The position numbers were made by a program, and so were the translations under genes. DNA of 64,000 nucleotides, taken from positions 18,831,642-18,895,641 of the forward strand of contig NC_092362.1 of NCBI RefSeq assembly GCF_030848805.1, given 5' to 3'. This DNA comes from Temnothorax longispinosus. Taxonomy: Eukaryota > Arthropoda > Insecta > Hymenoptera > Formicidae. Position 1 is the stretch's first letter, and each line of letters begins with the position of its first letter. Positions 25,831-38,256 of this stretch are shown here, in pieces. The notes under the pieces were generated by a model that did no database searches, was not told where the DNA came from, and saw only the letters and a list, made by a program, of their open reading frames with translations.

Positions 25831-27195
25831 CTATTCATTATCCATTATTATTACTATCAGTATTGTTGTTATTATCTACGAATTTACGCGCGAACTTTAT
25901 CTCATAAATATGTCAGATGTATTGTATCCCCCTCTTTTTGTAACGAATACGAAAGTATTACCGTTATTATTATTACTATCTTTATTTAGTGTTGCTGTTA
26001 TTATTATGCACGCACAATCTTTAGGGTTAATCGTCGTCGTGCCAAGCGACGCACGCTTGCGTGAGCTCGATTTTGCTGCCTGTGTACTGGGCCACTTTCG
26101 ATGGTTACCATGTGTGATTGCTCTCGTATGTGTAATTGATGAACAAAAATTGTACATTGTCGATACAGTGTACGCAAATTCCCCGTAATGCTCAATTATT
26201 ATTGAACAATGTATTGACATAGAATTTACATTTACCGCCAGCTTGTACCCGGATACATAGTACATATGTAACTCGCGATACATAGTGAACCTCGGAGTTT
26301 ACGGAATAACATGAAAAAAAATTCATTGTAACCGATCGAGACACTGTCCATGAATCATATGACAAGTAATTTTAACAGTTGTCACATATCTGTGCATCAA
26401 GATTATTAAAATATTCGAATTTAAGATATAATGTTACCTCTGCAGACCATTAAAAATATACGTTTTGATATGTGAAATTTATAAAGCTGCATAATCACTT
26501 GTGTGAGTTCTTAACAGTAAAAAAGTAATAAATATTGATCATCTAAAACTGTAATTGTAAAATCCAATAATCCGTACGCTTTAAAATAATTCGTTTCTTT
26601 GCCAATTGATTTAGATTCTAAAGATTGCATTATGAAACTTATCTTTTGCAACCACATCTTGCCGCGTTTGTAAAAAGAAAAAGACCGATAATTTTTCAAA
26701 TTATAAAATCTGCAGTAAGATAATGATCTATAAAATCATGAGTTCACTATTATTACCACAGTTAATAAATATGTAAATTCGAATTTTCAACACTTTGCGG
26801 ACTGATCGTGCTGTACTGTAGCGTGCGCAGGGGACGGACTAGTTTCTGCAGCTGTATGCACGTGATATACATCAGAGATTAAATACAAAATTATAATCTC
26901 AAAAGTGGTAATTATACCTAAGCGAACATGTGATCTCGTACTCAGTCGCAAAAATAACATTTGTATTTGTCGCACCGTATTCTTCCAAAGCGCGGACCAA
27001 GTATAGGACGTCGAATCACACACTTCAATCCGCAAAGTGTTCAATTCACTCGAGCGTTCAAATCTGCCGACTCTGATCGCTCAAATGTGCTCGAACAACC
27101 ATATTTCCGTAACACTTCGCTAATCTCTCACTTGCGATAACTGCTGTTCCATGGACAATCTTCGCAATGCGGATAATTTTTACGAATAAATCGTC

Positions 27196-27225
27196 TCTAC
27201 GTAAACATACAGGTGTTTACGTAGA
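27196..27225. promoter_or_regulatory. Perfect 12-bp inverted repeat carrying two forkhead-type sites
   Basis: TCTACGTAAACA (27196-27207) is exactly inverted as TGTTTACGTAGA (27214-27225) around a 6-base loop. Each arm contains GTAAACA/TGTTTAC, the core recognised by forkhead (FOX) factors, and a TACGTA palindrome. The block around it (27.0-27.6 kb) is GC-richer than its surroundings. A regulatory role is inference. Confidence 0.45.
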
Positions 27226-27667
27226 TCCCTTGCTGCGTGGAGGAAACTGCTATACGACCGTCATATACATCTAACGGAGAAAAATCACACCGTTCCGCGT
27301 TCGAGGGGACGATCCAAAGTGATCGTAGAATTCCCATAAACCGATGCCGATCACGAGAGCGAAAGCGATTATTACAGTAATTACTTAATCGATCACGCTC
27401 CCCGATCTGTTAAGGATTCGCGAAACAGCAGGCGCGTTTCTGACGATCGTTCATCTGTGCGGCTAACGAGTGTACGATAACCAAGTGTAAAGAACAAGTA
27501 ACGGCTGATGCAGAGCCCAGCATAGAACTCTGACGCCAAAAAGATCGTCAAAAGAAACGCGCCGTCTATCTCTGCGCATCCAGACAAAATTTCTCACGTG
27601 TGTAGAAATCGACTCGCGAATTTGTCTTTATATACACGTTATCGTAACTCACAATTTTCATTTTCTT

Positions 27668-27689
27668 AAATTGAATCGCGATTCAATTT
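27668..27689. repeat. Perfect 22-bp palindrome
   Basis: AAATTGAATCG followed directly by its reverse complement CGATTCAATTT, with no spacer. It could bind a homodimeric factor or be chance in AT-rich DNA. Confidence 0.6.
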
Positions 27690-28093
27690 CACGGTTTTCC
27701 TTTAAAATGTCGTTTATACATGCATCGTGAAACTCAGAAATTTTACACAATCAACAGATTATATATATCTAACAAGAATGTAAAACGAATGTCTTAAAGG
27801 ATTTGAAAAAAAGGTTGCTTTTTTTCCTTTCTAACATCCCAAAAATTTTGAAATTTTTTATAATACTTCTACTAAAGATCTAAATTCTTAAAATATTTAT
27901 TTTCAAGAATGTAAAATCTCGAAACATTAAAAAAAATGTACATTTTAAATAGGAATACACGTTAAGGCAAAGAGTCTTCACGATGCATTGGAGTCGACCC
28001 TAATAAATTTCTACGATGCAGATCTCAATAGACTATTACATATTTAAATGCACATATTATATGCGCATATATACACGCATACGAGATTCGCGT

Positions 28094-28113
28094 AATAGGG
28101 AATATTCCCTATT
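28094..28113. repeat. Perfect 20-bp palindrome
   Basis: AATAGGGAATATTCCCTATT is self-complementary over its full length. No function is assigned. Confidence 0.6.
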
Positions 28114-31100
28114 TTCCTCAAACGCTTCTACTCCATCGACGTTTTGCATTATTTCCCAACTATATACGTATCCCTCTCCTTCGATATACCTCCCGCCTAT
28201 CTTTCCACCCAGACACCAAGCGCAAACCGAAGCCGCGTGCATACACACGCGTTCACGCATGCAATACGCGCGCGATGTGAATCTAGAAACAACACGCAAA
28301 TAAATACACGGACAACGTAGCTACACAAAGAGACACGTCCTTACATACATACAGACGGATACAAATGTAAGACACGGGTGTATCTATCGATTAATAAACG
28401 CCACAGAACGCTCGCGGTTGTCTACGAACGACGAATGTGGTCCAATATGCGTGCCCTTAATTATAGCGATTAGTTCGGCGAAACGCTCGATCATTTACCA
28501 TGCCGGACATTATCTATCTATCTGAGATGAAAATTACAGGACGTCTTTCAAGCTGACATTATTGAACCATATAGCTCCGTATTGTGAAAAGATCATTCAT
28601 TTATTGCATTTGATTTAAATAAATCTATTTTCCTAACGAGAAACTAATTTAATATACCTAATATTACTAAATATATGATTTACAATGTGAGAGACAAATT
28701 AAACGTAGTGCAGATACTGTGAGTTATAAGTCGCAGAACTTAAAGATCTTCTTTTCTCAATCAATAAACACTAACGCACCGTATTATATCCACTGCTGAA
28801 AAAATTCTTTTGGACTAGATCGATTTGTATTTATCCTCCTCATCTTTCACTCATAGATATAATTCTTTGAAATACCCTGAGATAAACAATAACATAAATA
28901 ATAAAACAAGATAGGTACTTTCTAGCACGTTTCTTTTACGATGAAGACGGGCCCAGCATATATTATGAATGATCGATCGATTTCGCTGTTTTCTGATATG
29001 TTAAGAATGTAAGGGCGTGTTTTTTATCACTTTCAAAATATCGTACGTTACTGTACAATGTATAAGTATCAAAAGCAGTTACGTGTTTTCCCTCGGGAAT
29101 TCTCATTGCAAATTGAGCGATGCCGAACGACCCTAGTATCTCGAGTTACTGTTTGATCTCGTGACACGTGTGATTGTCATATTCTGTCTTTTTTTTTTAA
29201 CTGAGATTACGCATGTCGCAGCATTGACTACGCGGATTCGCCTTCGACATATTTGCGCGCGAAACCTTATACAAATTAAATTCTCCTCGATATTCGCAAC
29301 GTGTATTTAACACTGCGTAGACTGTATGTCAAAACACAAAAAAAATCAACCATTGCCAGATGTATCGTTCGTATGCGAATTTTGTTTTTTTTTTTTTTAC
29401 TTGAATGCGAATTGTGATAGCTCGATACCCCAATTTACATTGACCCTGTCAAAGAATTGCTAGTTACACGACCCTAACTGACATCCGCAACGCGTGCTTC
29501 TTAAAGCGTCTGCGAAAACGCAGATTTCAATCACGCGTGGCCGACGTATACCGGACGCGACACCAATGTGTGCGCAGTATCCACCTGAGCTCAGATCTAT
29601 GAAGCTGAATTCTATATCTATACAGATCCATAAATCCATACATTCTAAAAATTCATACGGCCGAATCAATGAACGCATCTGTAAAATGAGAAAAGTTTCC
29701 AGACTTACGGATCCGTAAAGTGAGAATATTATAAATTCGTGTCTTCAAAGATCCGGAGAGATACTGGATACTCACAATTTCGTGTACCAATCCATGGACA
29801 CACATATATATATAAATCGGCAAACTCACGTATTCAGAAAGCGGCGAGGTCTATAACAGCATGAGACTTCCACGGAACACACTATGAACACGCTAGAATA
29901 TAAGCTTATAATCCTAAGAATTCTCGCATGCCTCGTATAAACTGCCCCATCCGTTTCAATTTATAGGATCACCAAGAATATTAGTATAATTTTTCGTTGA
30001 CAGATGGACAAATTAATTCATCGATTCATAAGAATTCATAAGAAGAGAGTCCTTCGTACTCTTTCCTTCGATCTTACGACGCTTAATAGGGGTATTACTT
30101 ATCACATTATTCCTCCAAGATCGGGATAAAGGTGAAAAGCTCCTCCCATATTATATTTCGTTCGTCTATAATCATTTTGTCAAGGATATCCGGTCTCGCG
30201 ACCGGAAATTGTGAACGTTTGGTACAAACTACCACAGTTCGTCGTGTAGACATCCGTCCATATCACCGTCTACTAAATATTTCCATCTCGCGTGAACGGG
30301 TTTTGCCCACACATACCCACCACAAACACACACACACGTACATGTATACAGGCATACATACGATACATATACACAGACGCGCAAATAATTAATTAAGCAA
30401 CTATAAGTCCCGACTCTTCTCATCTCGAACGATCCTCTAGATAAGTACATACTTCGATATCCGAATATTGAAAAGTCTCTTTTCTAGGCGCCCTCCTTAC
30501 TCGCTCACACTGTGCACAACCTCCCCCCCGAATTTGTGATCTCAATACGTAGTCGTCGTTGTGAATCGATCTTGCGATCGTGGCTTGGACGGGTATAAAG
30601 GCTGCCGTCGATGATTGAATAGGATTACGTCATAGTGAATAAGACCCGCAAAAATTGAATTCCCTTAAACAATAAGAAAATAAATAATATTTTACTGTAT
30701 TATGCTGTGAAATTTGCGAGGAATATTAATTTAGCGAGTTTATTTCTAAAAAAGGATGTCAAACAAAAATGTTGATTTTGATTATGATAATATATAGATG
30801 ATGGAGTTAAATAATAATAATAATAATTTAGTTCACTGTGACAATCATCCAATCATTGCCTTTTAAATTTTATGTCAGAATATCAAGTATTAGTAGAAAG
30901 TGTGTAGCGCATATCGGATACGCGTATCGTTAATTGCACTAATGAATTTAGCAATTTTTTCTACGGCAATATACATCAAAATACATTCTGTGACACAAAA
31001 TGACGTAAATTCTCTTTCTCGAAGATCGATGTTTAAATTTGTATAATAAATAATCTTCTCCTTTAATTGATAAGTAGCTTATGGGATTTAAAGCCCAGTT

Positions 31101-34024
31101 TAATTCATGCTGATAAATATTATAACGATGTATATATGTATAGATCCTGGTCTATTCGTGTGGCGGGATACACGAAAGAAAAAAAATTTGTAATTGGCAA
31201 TAATTGGCAATAATGAGCCAACTGGTCGCCGATTCTCTTATTGGACGATAATTATGATAATCGTAGGATTTGCGAGAGTACTTTAGTACGAAGGCGCAAA
31301 GTAGCATTTTTTACTCTTTTGGGATTACTTGCGTATGAGTCGCGTAAATAATAAATAGTCGAATAGTCTCAGGTACCTACACCTCAAAGAATATTCGCCT
31401 CGAGGGAATGCATGGAAATACTGCGCGAATTTAGAAGATCAAGGTGAGAATGCCGAACGATCGCGCGAGATTTATTCTCCAACCTGTTCGGGAAAATTCG
31501 AGAGTCTTTAGAAAAAATTATTCGAATTAACACCAAAGCTCGGTTTAAGGCAAAAATTACAAAGCGATATAATAATAATATCAATTTCTCTCTTCAACAG
31601 TCTCATCAATTAAACGCGATAACAATCATAATACAAAAAATCAATGAATGCCCTATTAAAAAATTAATTAATTAAGATTATATTACTTCCTCGACTTCAT
31701 TTATGTTAAATTTTTGTTAAATATTTAGCTCTCTTTCAACCTCTCATTAGCTCACACAATTCTCTTTATGTAGTTTTAAAAAGCATGTTTATTTACCACA
31801 CTCGCATTTAACTCCAGATTTTAATTTTATTTCGAGTTTAGAATTCCAATTGTTTATTCCAATTACCATTCTAATGCGCGTCATTCAGAAGTCGATATTT
31901 CGCACGAGCGATACCAATGTGCCCGAGCAAAGGATACCCACGTCAATCGATTACACGCGCGACATAATCGTGTTAATATAATATACGTGGATTAGCACGA
32001 CCGGCTTCAACAAGAATTCGCAAGCCGCCTTAATTTTTGCTAAATAACGAATCAAACGCCACCAGGGCTGCGACAGTTGCAATATACAAATTGACTACGC
32101 TCTCGTTTCCACACGTACGTGCGTCGCCGAGCCGCTTATAATTATTTCAATTACTTTCAGATAAAATACCACGGTTTGCTCCGATCTTTGATGGCTTCGA
32201 GCAGACATCGTGTTTTTAGCCGGGCATCTATTTATAGATATTCTCAATGTAAATCCATTATCAGTAATCAGAATATCATGACAGTAATGGTTCCCACGTA
32301 AACAATATCTGTTTTTTAGTGAGCAAAATTGCAACGTATCGAGTACTTTCAAAGGGAAATGAAAGAATACAGATGTCTGATCGCAGTTGTTCTCTAAGAT
32401 ATCGAAGTCCACGGTACATACATATATATATAATATATATTCGTCTAGCTTCGTCTTTACTTACGTCGCGCGTCGTCAGACGGATGTAACATCAATGACA
32501 GAATCAACTAAATACCACAGAAAGCGCGTGTGATACTACGATTAACAACTATGTAGAACAGTCTACGGTTACTTAACTACCTACTCGCAATCTTATAAAA
32601 CTCCGAAAAAACATCATGACGTATTATAAATCCGCCGCCAGAACGAGTTCTCACGGTCGCTTAAGTCAATTAACAAAATCGTACTCAAACAATAGGAAAG
32701 CTGTTTTTAGACTATCGTACTTTTCTCCTCCTTCTCCCCCTTATTCTCCCCCTCCTTCTCATAGATCATTCGTCCGGAATGTATAAACTCCCTTCCTCGA
32801 CACTTATCACTGGTATCGGTGCGAAGCGATATGCCTGTACGCGATACATATCGCCGCGGCAGATCCGCTTCGCATTTCGCGCGCTTTAGAAAATTGATAT
32901 GTATTTTGTCTATTCATCTCTCATCGTTCCCTCTCACCTTTACTTTCATTTTTGGTGTCTTGACAATACTACTATGGTCATTACTTTCGAAGTGTGGTCA
33001 GGCTCAAAGGAGCTCTATTAATCCTGGTTGCCCTATATGCTCGTACATGTATAATACAATAAGGTATGTAGCCCTCTTTCAGGGCTGACATATTTGAGAC
33101 GCGATTTTCGTAATCAGTTGTAAACAAAAGATATACAATTCAATTGCAAATTATATTATTTTTTGCCCGATTTTGCCTGATTTGTCTTTAAAACCATCTC
33201 TTCTCGTTATAAAAAGCCTAATGACAATTCGATGCAATCGATTGTAAGTTTTACGAGCGATCTCTGACTACCAGAGTGCCAATGCAATCTTCCTCTTTTT
33301 ATCCATTATTTATTGGAAAAAAAAGTAATTATGCAATATTCCTCTCAATATTAAATCAAATGTAAAGCTTCAAATTAAAATGCCTTTCGATTATAGTTTT
33401 TATACAGTTTTATGATGGTGCAGAGGTCTTAGAATCTCGAGGATCGATCCTGCCGCAGGATCTTCCTTCGAGGACGGAATCGGGATCTACGAGAGAAACT
33501 CAAGAAGCAAAGGCAAATTATACTTGATTTTTCTTCGCGCTATCATTACGGTAGATTGGTGCGATCTAGCATCGGGTGGTGCATATTAACGTTTTTCTTT
33601 TTCACAGCGTGATATAGTCTTTGTGAGGTCTATTGGTAGTCTTTGGATCGATACATTGCCATCTTTGGTGATTTTGCGTTCTTCGACCTTGAATCTGTCT
33701 TCCCCCTTTCAATGAACTTCACGCGGACGCGAAGTTCCTATGGTGGACCAAATTTTATAAGATATTTTCAGTATGCAAACCATTCGAGTTGTAATTTGCC
33801 GAAGTGTACAGTGGACTAATCATGCGAACCAATGATTCGATATTATTAGAGCGAGAGCGTGTTCTCTCGAAGGAAAAATCGTACAATCGATCGGCTTAAT
33901 GCTGCAGATTGCTACTTATTTTTTTAATTTTAGAAATATCTAGAGATTTCACGGATATTTTTTACACACATTTGTTAATTCATTGATCCATAAATTCATG
34001 AATGTAAAACAGAGATTCAAGCAA

Positions 34025-34027
<3 letters not shown>

Positions 34028-34062
<35 letters not shown>

Positions 34063-34076
34063 TTATTTATTTATTT
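34028..34076. repeat. (AT)n followed by (TTTA)n; possible polyA signals on the minus strand
   Basis: About 30 bp of AT dinucleotides is followed by about five TTTA units. On the minus strand, which is the sense strand of cpo, the TTTA units read as overlapping AATAAA hexamers. It is therefore a candidate 3' processing site if the cpo 3' UTR extends this far, but the motif is also simply a microsatellite. Confidence 0.5.
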
Positions 34077-34293
34077 TCAATCCCCCATATCGTCATTAAT
34101 TAATAATATAATTTTTAAAAGTGACTTTTTTTTATTTATACTTTATTCGTCAAATGTACGACTTTCTCTCGAGTTTTTCGCTCAATAAATGATACTTTTC
34201 ACTACTTTTCTTCCAGAATAAATGAGCGCTGTAAAGTCCCGGTTACCCTCGCGTTTCGCATGATTCGTTTCGCAGTGCGTTGCGCACGATGCC

Positions 34294-34343
34294 ATATATA
34301 TATATATATACATATATGTATATATATATATATATACGTATAT
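34294..34343. repeat. Interrupted (TA)n microsatellite
   Basis: About 50 bp of TA repeats with two short interruptions (catatatg, tacgta). Confidence 0.9.
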
Positions 34344-34967
34344 AAAAAAGAAATAAAACGGACTCGCTAGAGTAATTTCCTAGAGACGGTACAAAATATC
34401 TGATTGACATGTACTTCTCGCCCCTGTACTTTAAAAGTCGCGTAGTTTATACATATATTTTTTCTTCATATATATATATCTATCTGTAGATATATGTATA
34501 TATATACTTCTTCATATTTTATATTAACCTCTAATATATCCTTACGCGAATACCACTCTATGTTAATGTAATAATAGCGTACTGCCTACTGATATGTGTT
34601 AGTTCACTTGTAAAGCACTTTAAAATTCAATCTAACGATTCATCGATTCCGACCGTGAATAACGACGAATCCGCCTCTTAATGGCTAATTACAAAATAAC
34701 GAGCTATTGAATATACCGAATAATGCGTTTGCCGCGCCGCATCCTCGCAATTTGTCTAAGATCGACGATCATCCCTCGCGATCGCGATACTCGAGCGATC
34801 ACGGTCGCGTTACCCAAACTTGTCTACTGTAATTCTCATTATCCTCTCCTCGCTATATTTTTTCCTTATCTCTTCCTTTTTTGCTAGATATTTATCTTGA
34901 TATATTCGAGAACCATCCCCGGCGGATTTAAAATTCTTAAAACTTTTTGTCCTTGATACGAATTTCA

Positions 34968-35436
34968 TTAACCCTTTGCACTCACAAGATGTAATTTATA
35001 CTATTTTTCTTAATTTCAAAGGATACGCATTGAGAATATTATGGTACATTTTTTTAAAGAAGAAGGCCAACTGTGTGTAAGTCTGGTTCCAAGCGCATGA
35101 AAGCTGTCCGCAATGAGATACGCTAATCATGTCCCTTTTTTTAATCATTAAATTACCCGTTAACGTAATCATTTGTTTTTAAATATCTGAGATAAGGACA
35201 GATCTAAATCTCAGTCCATTTCACTGCTCCTCGAATTGTAAGGCCTCGATTCGATTACAACTTAGATTATACTTCCTAAAGTTTCGTAAATTACATTTTA
35301 TCGCAGTGGCTTGTCAGTTAGTTGTAGCGTTAAATCCAAAATTTGTAGCATTACAAAATATCAATTTCTGATCCATCTCCATAATTCTACGTTGATATGT
35401 AAAGTAGGACTCAAGCGTAAGAGCGCAAAGGGTTAA
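34968..35436. mobile_element. piggyBac-like MITE with TTAA target duplication
   Basis: The element body spans 34972-35432 (461 bp), flanked on both sides by TTAA (34968-34971 and 35433-35436). The termini are CCCTTTGCACTC on the left and, reverse-complemented, CCCTTTGCGCTC on the right, a 12-bp inverted repeat with one mismatch. TTAA duplication and a CCC start are hallmarks of the piggyBac superfamily. No transposase frame is present, so it is non-autonomous. It lies downstream of cpo, inside what may be 3' UTR or intergenic DNA. Confidence 0.72.
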
Positions 35437-35625
35437 AGTTCGCAACATTTTGCCTCACGATAACAAAGATACTTCTATTTTATCTCATCTTTTCATTCTC
35501 ACGCGTGATGTATCGTGTGCTCGTCAAGTCCCAATATCGCGGAGTGATATTTCTAACGTAGTGCTCTCCAGTCGCTTTCCGTAGAAAAATAAAGAACATA
35601 CTGGCGCGATTATGACTTGACGATC

Positions 35626-35653
35626 GATGACGACGATGACGACGATGACGACG
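35626..35653. repeat. (GATGAC)n short tandem repeat
   Basis: Four to five imperfect GATGAC/GACGAT units within a GC-richer block. The Arg/His-rich frame on the minus strand is the repeat translated. Confidence 0.8.
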
Positions 35654-36895
35654 GGCGATCAATGATGGATCAAACGATCGGCTCGCCCGAGTGCGCCGAT
35701 GGATGATCGCCATTACCGAAATCCACTGTTTTAATCGGCGGCTTTTTCGTTTCTTAAGTAACTTCCACTTTCGTTAATTGCGGATGCATGTAATAAATGC
35801 CCAGTGATACAACGGGGGATACAAAGGTTGGTCGTGAAACTCTCGAGTATTCATCGGCGGAAGCTGCACAATATTACTAAAAGCTGCTCTAACAATCTTC
35901 GTTATATAGCTATTTCTTAAGATCTATTTTGTTATAATTAACGTAAACACAATCATGTTTATTAAAAATCTAAACTTATTAAAATCCTGCATCAAATACA
36001 CACAGAATTATATCTATATATATCCGAATATTATTATAATTTTTTAAAATACGCTTACATGCTTTTACGTGAGATACAAGATTTTTAAAAGTATTCCGCA
36101 CGAATACAAACGGAGAAAGTCGGAGAAAATCTTCAATCATGTCAAAGAGAAATTACCAAGAGATAGCTATTACAGATTTTCATGAATTTATTGAGCCATT
36201 TCAGAAAAGGCGTTCCACTCAAAAACTTATCTTTGATCCTCGAATCATTACGAGATCTTCAATGCGCCCTCATTGCAGCTTTCCGCCATCGAGAAAGTAA
36301 AAGGAGAAGGCGGGAGGGAAAGGGAAGTGCGATACAGGGTGAAAGAGAGGCGAATGGGACGTATTTCGGGTATGGTTGCACGTTCAGAGAAGCACCGGGA
36401 GTTCTCTCTTTAGGAGTTCGAAAAATCGGGACAAGATCTATGTGTGTAACGCACTACCGATTACAGCTTGTGACTCGACCAACAGAAAGGCACTTGGGCA
36501 AATTACGTGCCGAGTTGGCCGCCGTTTCTAACACACGGGGCACATCACCTTCACTATCACCTTCCTTTCTTCCGTCCGCTCTCTCTTTCTCGCAATTTTT
36601 TTGCTTCACGGAGAAACGGACGGTCGTTCAAATTCCCCTCTCGCCACACTTTAATCCTCATTTACAGCTTAACCCTATGATATGTTCGCGTTCGTTATGT
36701 ATATATATGTATAAGATTATTACTTGCAATCATTCTCTCACCTAACATCTCTCACTTATCATTCGATCCGGTGGTTGATTCTCCTTTTTTTTCTCTCTTC
36801 CTGTCGTCGTGCATGTTTTCTCACATTCGCAATTTCATTCTCAGATTCTCACCTATCATTTCTGCTAGAATATCCTTTCTTTTTTTCTCACGCTG

Positions 36896-36928
36896 ACACA
36901 CACACACAAACACACACACACATACACA

Positions 36929-36957
<29 letters not shown>
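36896..36957. repeat. Compound (CA)n(CT)n microsatellite
   Basis: About 33 bp of CA-rich repeat runs directly into about 30 bp of CT repeat. If the cpo 3' UTR reaches this point, the transcript would carry (AG)n followed by (UG)n. Confidence 0.95.
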
Positions 36958-36961
<4 letters not shown>

Positions 36962-37991
36962 TTTTCATTTTCTTTCTCTCACCTTCTTCACTCTCACCTA
37001 GGACACTAGACTCTTCTTAACAAGATACAATAGTTAAATGTACGCGCGCTCGTGCTTCGCGCGACGCGCCGATGATAAAACATAAATACACGCTTCTTAG
37101 GGCACCTTTGGTATTAAGCTTGATGTACTCATCTTCGCCTCACTTGTTTCGTTTCAGTGTGTGAAATACGCAATTTCGCGTTAGAGTCGCCACCAGGATT
37201 CGCATCGTATCTATCAGTGCGATTTAATCACGCGTTAATGAGCTTGATTTTTGCGAGACTCGATTCTTACGACATCACTTTTTCAACGATACGAACAATT
37301 TGAAAAGCTCAAGCTCGATGTAATGACTTATTTAGAATTTTTTACAAGTTCTTTTTCCAAAACACCCGATAGATTATTGTTGAATGCAATTTTTATATAA
37401 TATATATCGCGGATCCCTGGGTGGCATGATATGTCTGAAAAAATCTCCGCAACTGTCACGTGTAAATGTGTTTGTTTGTAACGTATACGTGTACGTGTAA
37501 ACAAATATCGCGGTATAACGTGCGCGTGCAGTGACTGCGAAGAGTGCCATTTTTCTTTACACATGTGTACACATACAAGAAATAAAATCCGCTTCCTCGT
37601 TTCCTTCGTTCTTCTGCCGCCTCCTCTTCGATGATCCATCTGCCCCATTTCTTTTCATCACCCTCCCCCCTCCCTGTCTCTCGCTTCGTCGTCGTCGATC
37701 GCGATCAAAGACACGGTGAAAATAAATAGTAGGTAAAGGTAGGTACGCGAATCGAGATAAGTTAAGTTCGTTAAAAAATATATATACCTAGGAATTATTA
37801 TGTGATTATATTGGGCCCCCCGCTAGAGTCGCGCGAACCAACACGCCTCCGCTCTGCAACGTCGAAGAATTTACAAGAATTTGCCTACCGGTGTGTGTTC
37901 GCTGTGTCCCTTCCGGGCGGAAGAGCGACCGAAATCTTACCCTTCCGCCCACGCTCGCAACTTTTGCGCCTCTTCTCTTCCTTACTTTTTC

Positions 37992-38029
37992 GTATGTGTA
38001 TGTGTGTTTGTGTGTGTGTATGTGTTTAC
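37992..38029 (-). promoter_or_regulatory. CAC-rich tract in the sense strand of the putative cpo 3' UTR
   Basis: On the plus strand this is an interrupted GT repeat; on the minus strand, the sense strand of cpo, it contains eight overlapping CAC triplets separated by ATA and AAA. It lies about 200 nt after the candidate cpo stop codon at 38226-38224. RBPMS-family proteins recognise CAC-containing RNA, often as tandem sites, so this could be an autoregulatory binding site. The repeat is certain, its role is inference. Confidence 0.35.
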
Positions 38030-38223
38030 TGCTCCCGCATCCTACGTTTCGCTCCCTACGATCTCTCGTCGACGAATCTTCAATTGCTCATAATATGCGA
38101 TTTCTTGTATGGTTCTTCCTCGTGTCTTGTTTTCCGATGGATATCCTGTCCTACGAGAGCACGTCCTGTCATCTCCTCGGGCCACCCGATAATCTGCCTC
38201 TTTACATGCCGTTGATGTCGATC

Positions 38224-38256
38224 TTAAGGTTGGCCGTTTTCTTGTCTCTTTGATCC
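38224..38256 (-). CDS. cpo: Candidate terminal coding exon of couch potato
   Basis: A good minus-strand acceptor (gcatcgacttttcag, with a possible branch point in cttaatc upstream) precedes a short open segment. Read in phase 0, the phase left by the RRM2 exon, it gives GSKRQENGQP followed by TAA at 38226-38224. This would form a short charged tail after the RRM2 ending KSKMAE. Against it, ten codons is too little to identify by similarity, another reading frame here is also open for 18 codons, and further small exons could lie between 43.1 and 38.26 kb. If correct, the cpo 3' UTR begins at 38223 and runs towards lower coordinates. Confidence 0.4.
   Translation of the reverse strand, partial: GSKRQENGQP

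Larger units (their letters stand above)
15418..38223. other. Intergenic region, including probable cpo 3' UTR at its upper end
   Basis: No further protein-coding exon could be supported here. The upper part (roughly 33-38.2 kb) lies directly downstream of the candidate cpo stop codon on the minus strand. It may be long 3' UTR: it carries many AATAAA-type words on that strand, notably the TTTA repeat near 34057-34076, which reads as overlapping AATAAA. The lower part contains a GC-rich block at 19.0-19.76 kb that may be the promoter or 5' exon of the 12-15 kb gene. Elsewhere there are AT-rich spacers, microsatellites, a piggyBac-like MITE, palindromes, and CpG-containing islands (for example 23.1-23.6, 27.0-27.6 and 28.0-28.5 kb) of the kind that often hold regulatory elements. 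Confidence 0.55.

Noticed and set aside
36182..36745. Longest open frame in the window (187 codons, plus strand)
   Set aside because: No domain, no coding-like composition, ends in microsatellite-derived sequence, and lies antisense to the probable cpo 3' UTR. A frame of this length is plausible by chance in GC-richer DNA.
38095..38253. Small plus-strand frame beginning MRFLVWFFLVSCF, resembling a signal peptide
   Set aside because: It overlaps the candidate cpo last exon and 3' UTR on the opposite strand. The hydrophobic start alone is not enough to call a secreted peptide.
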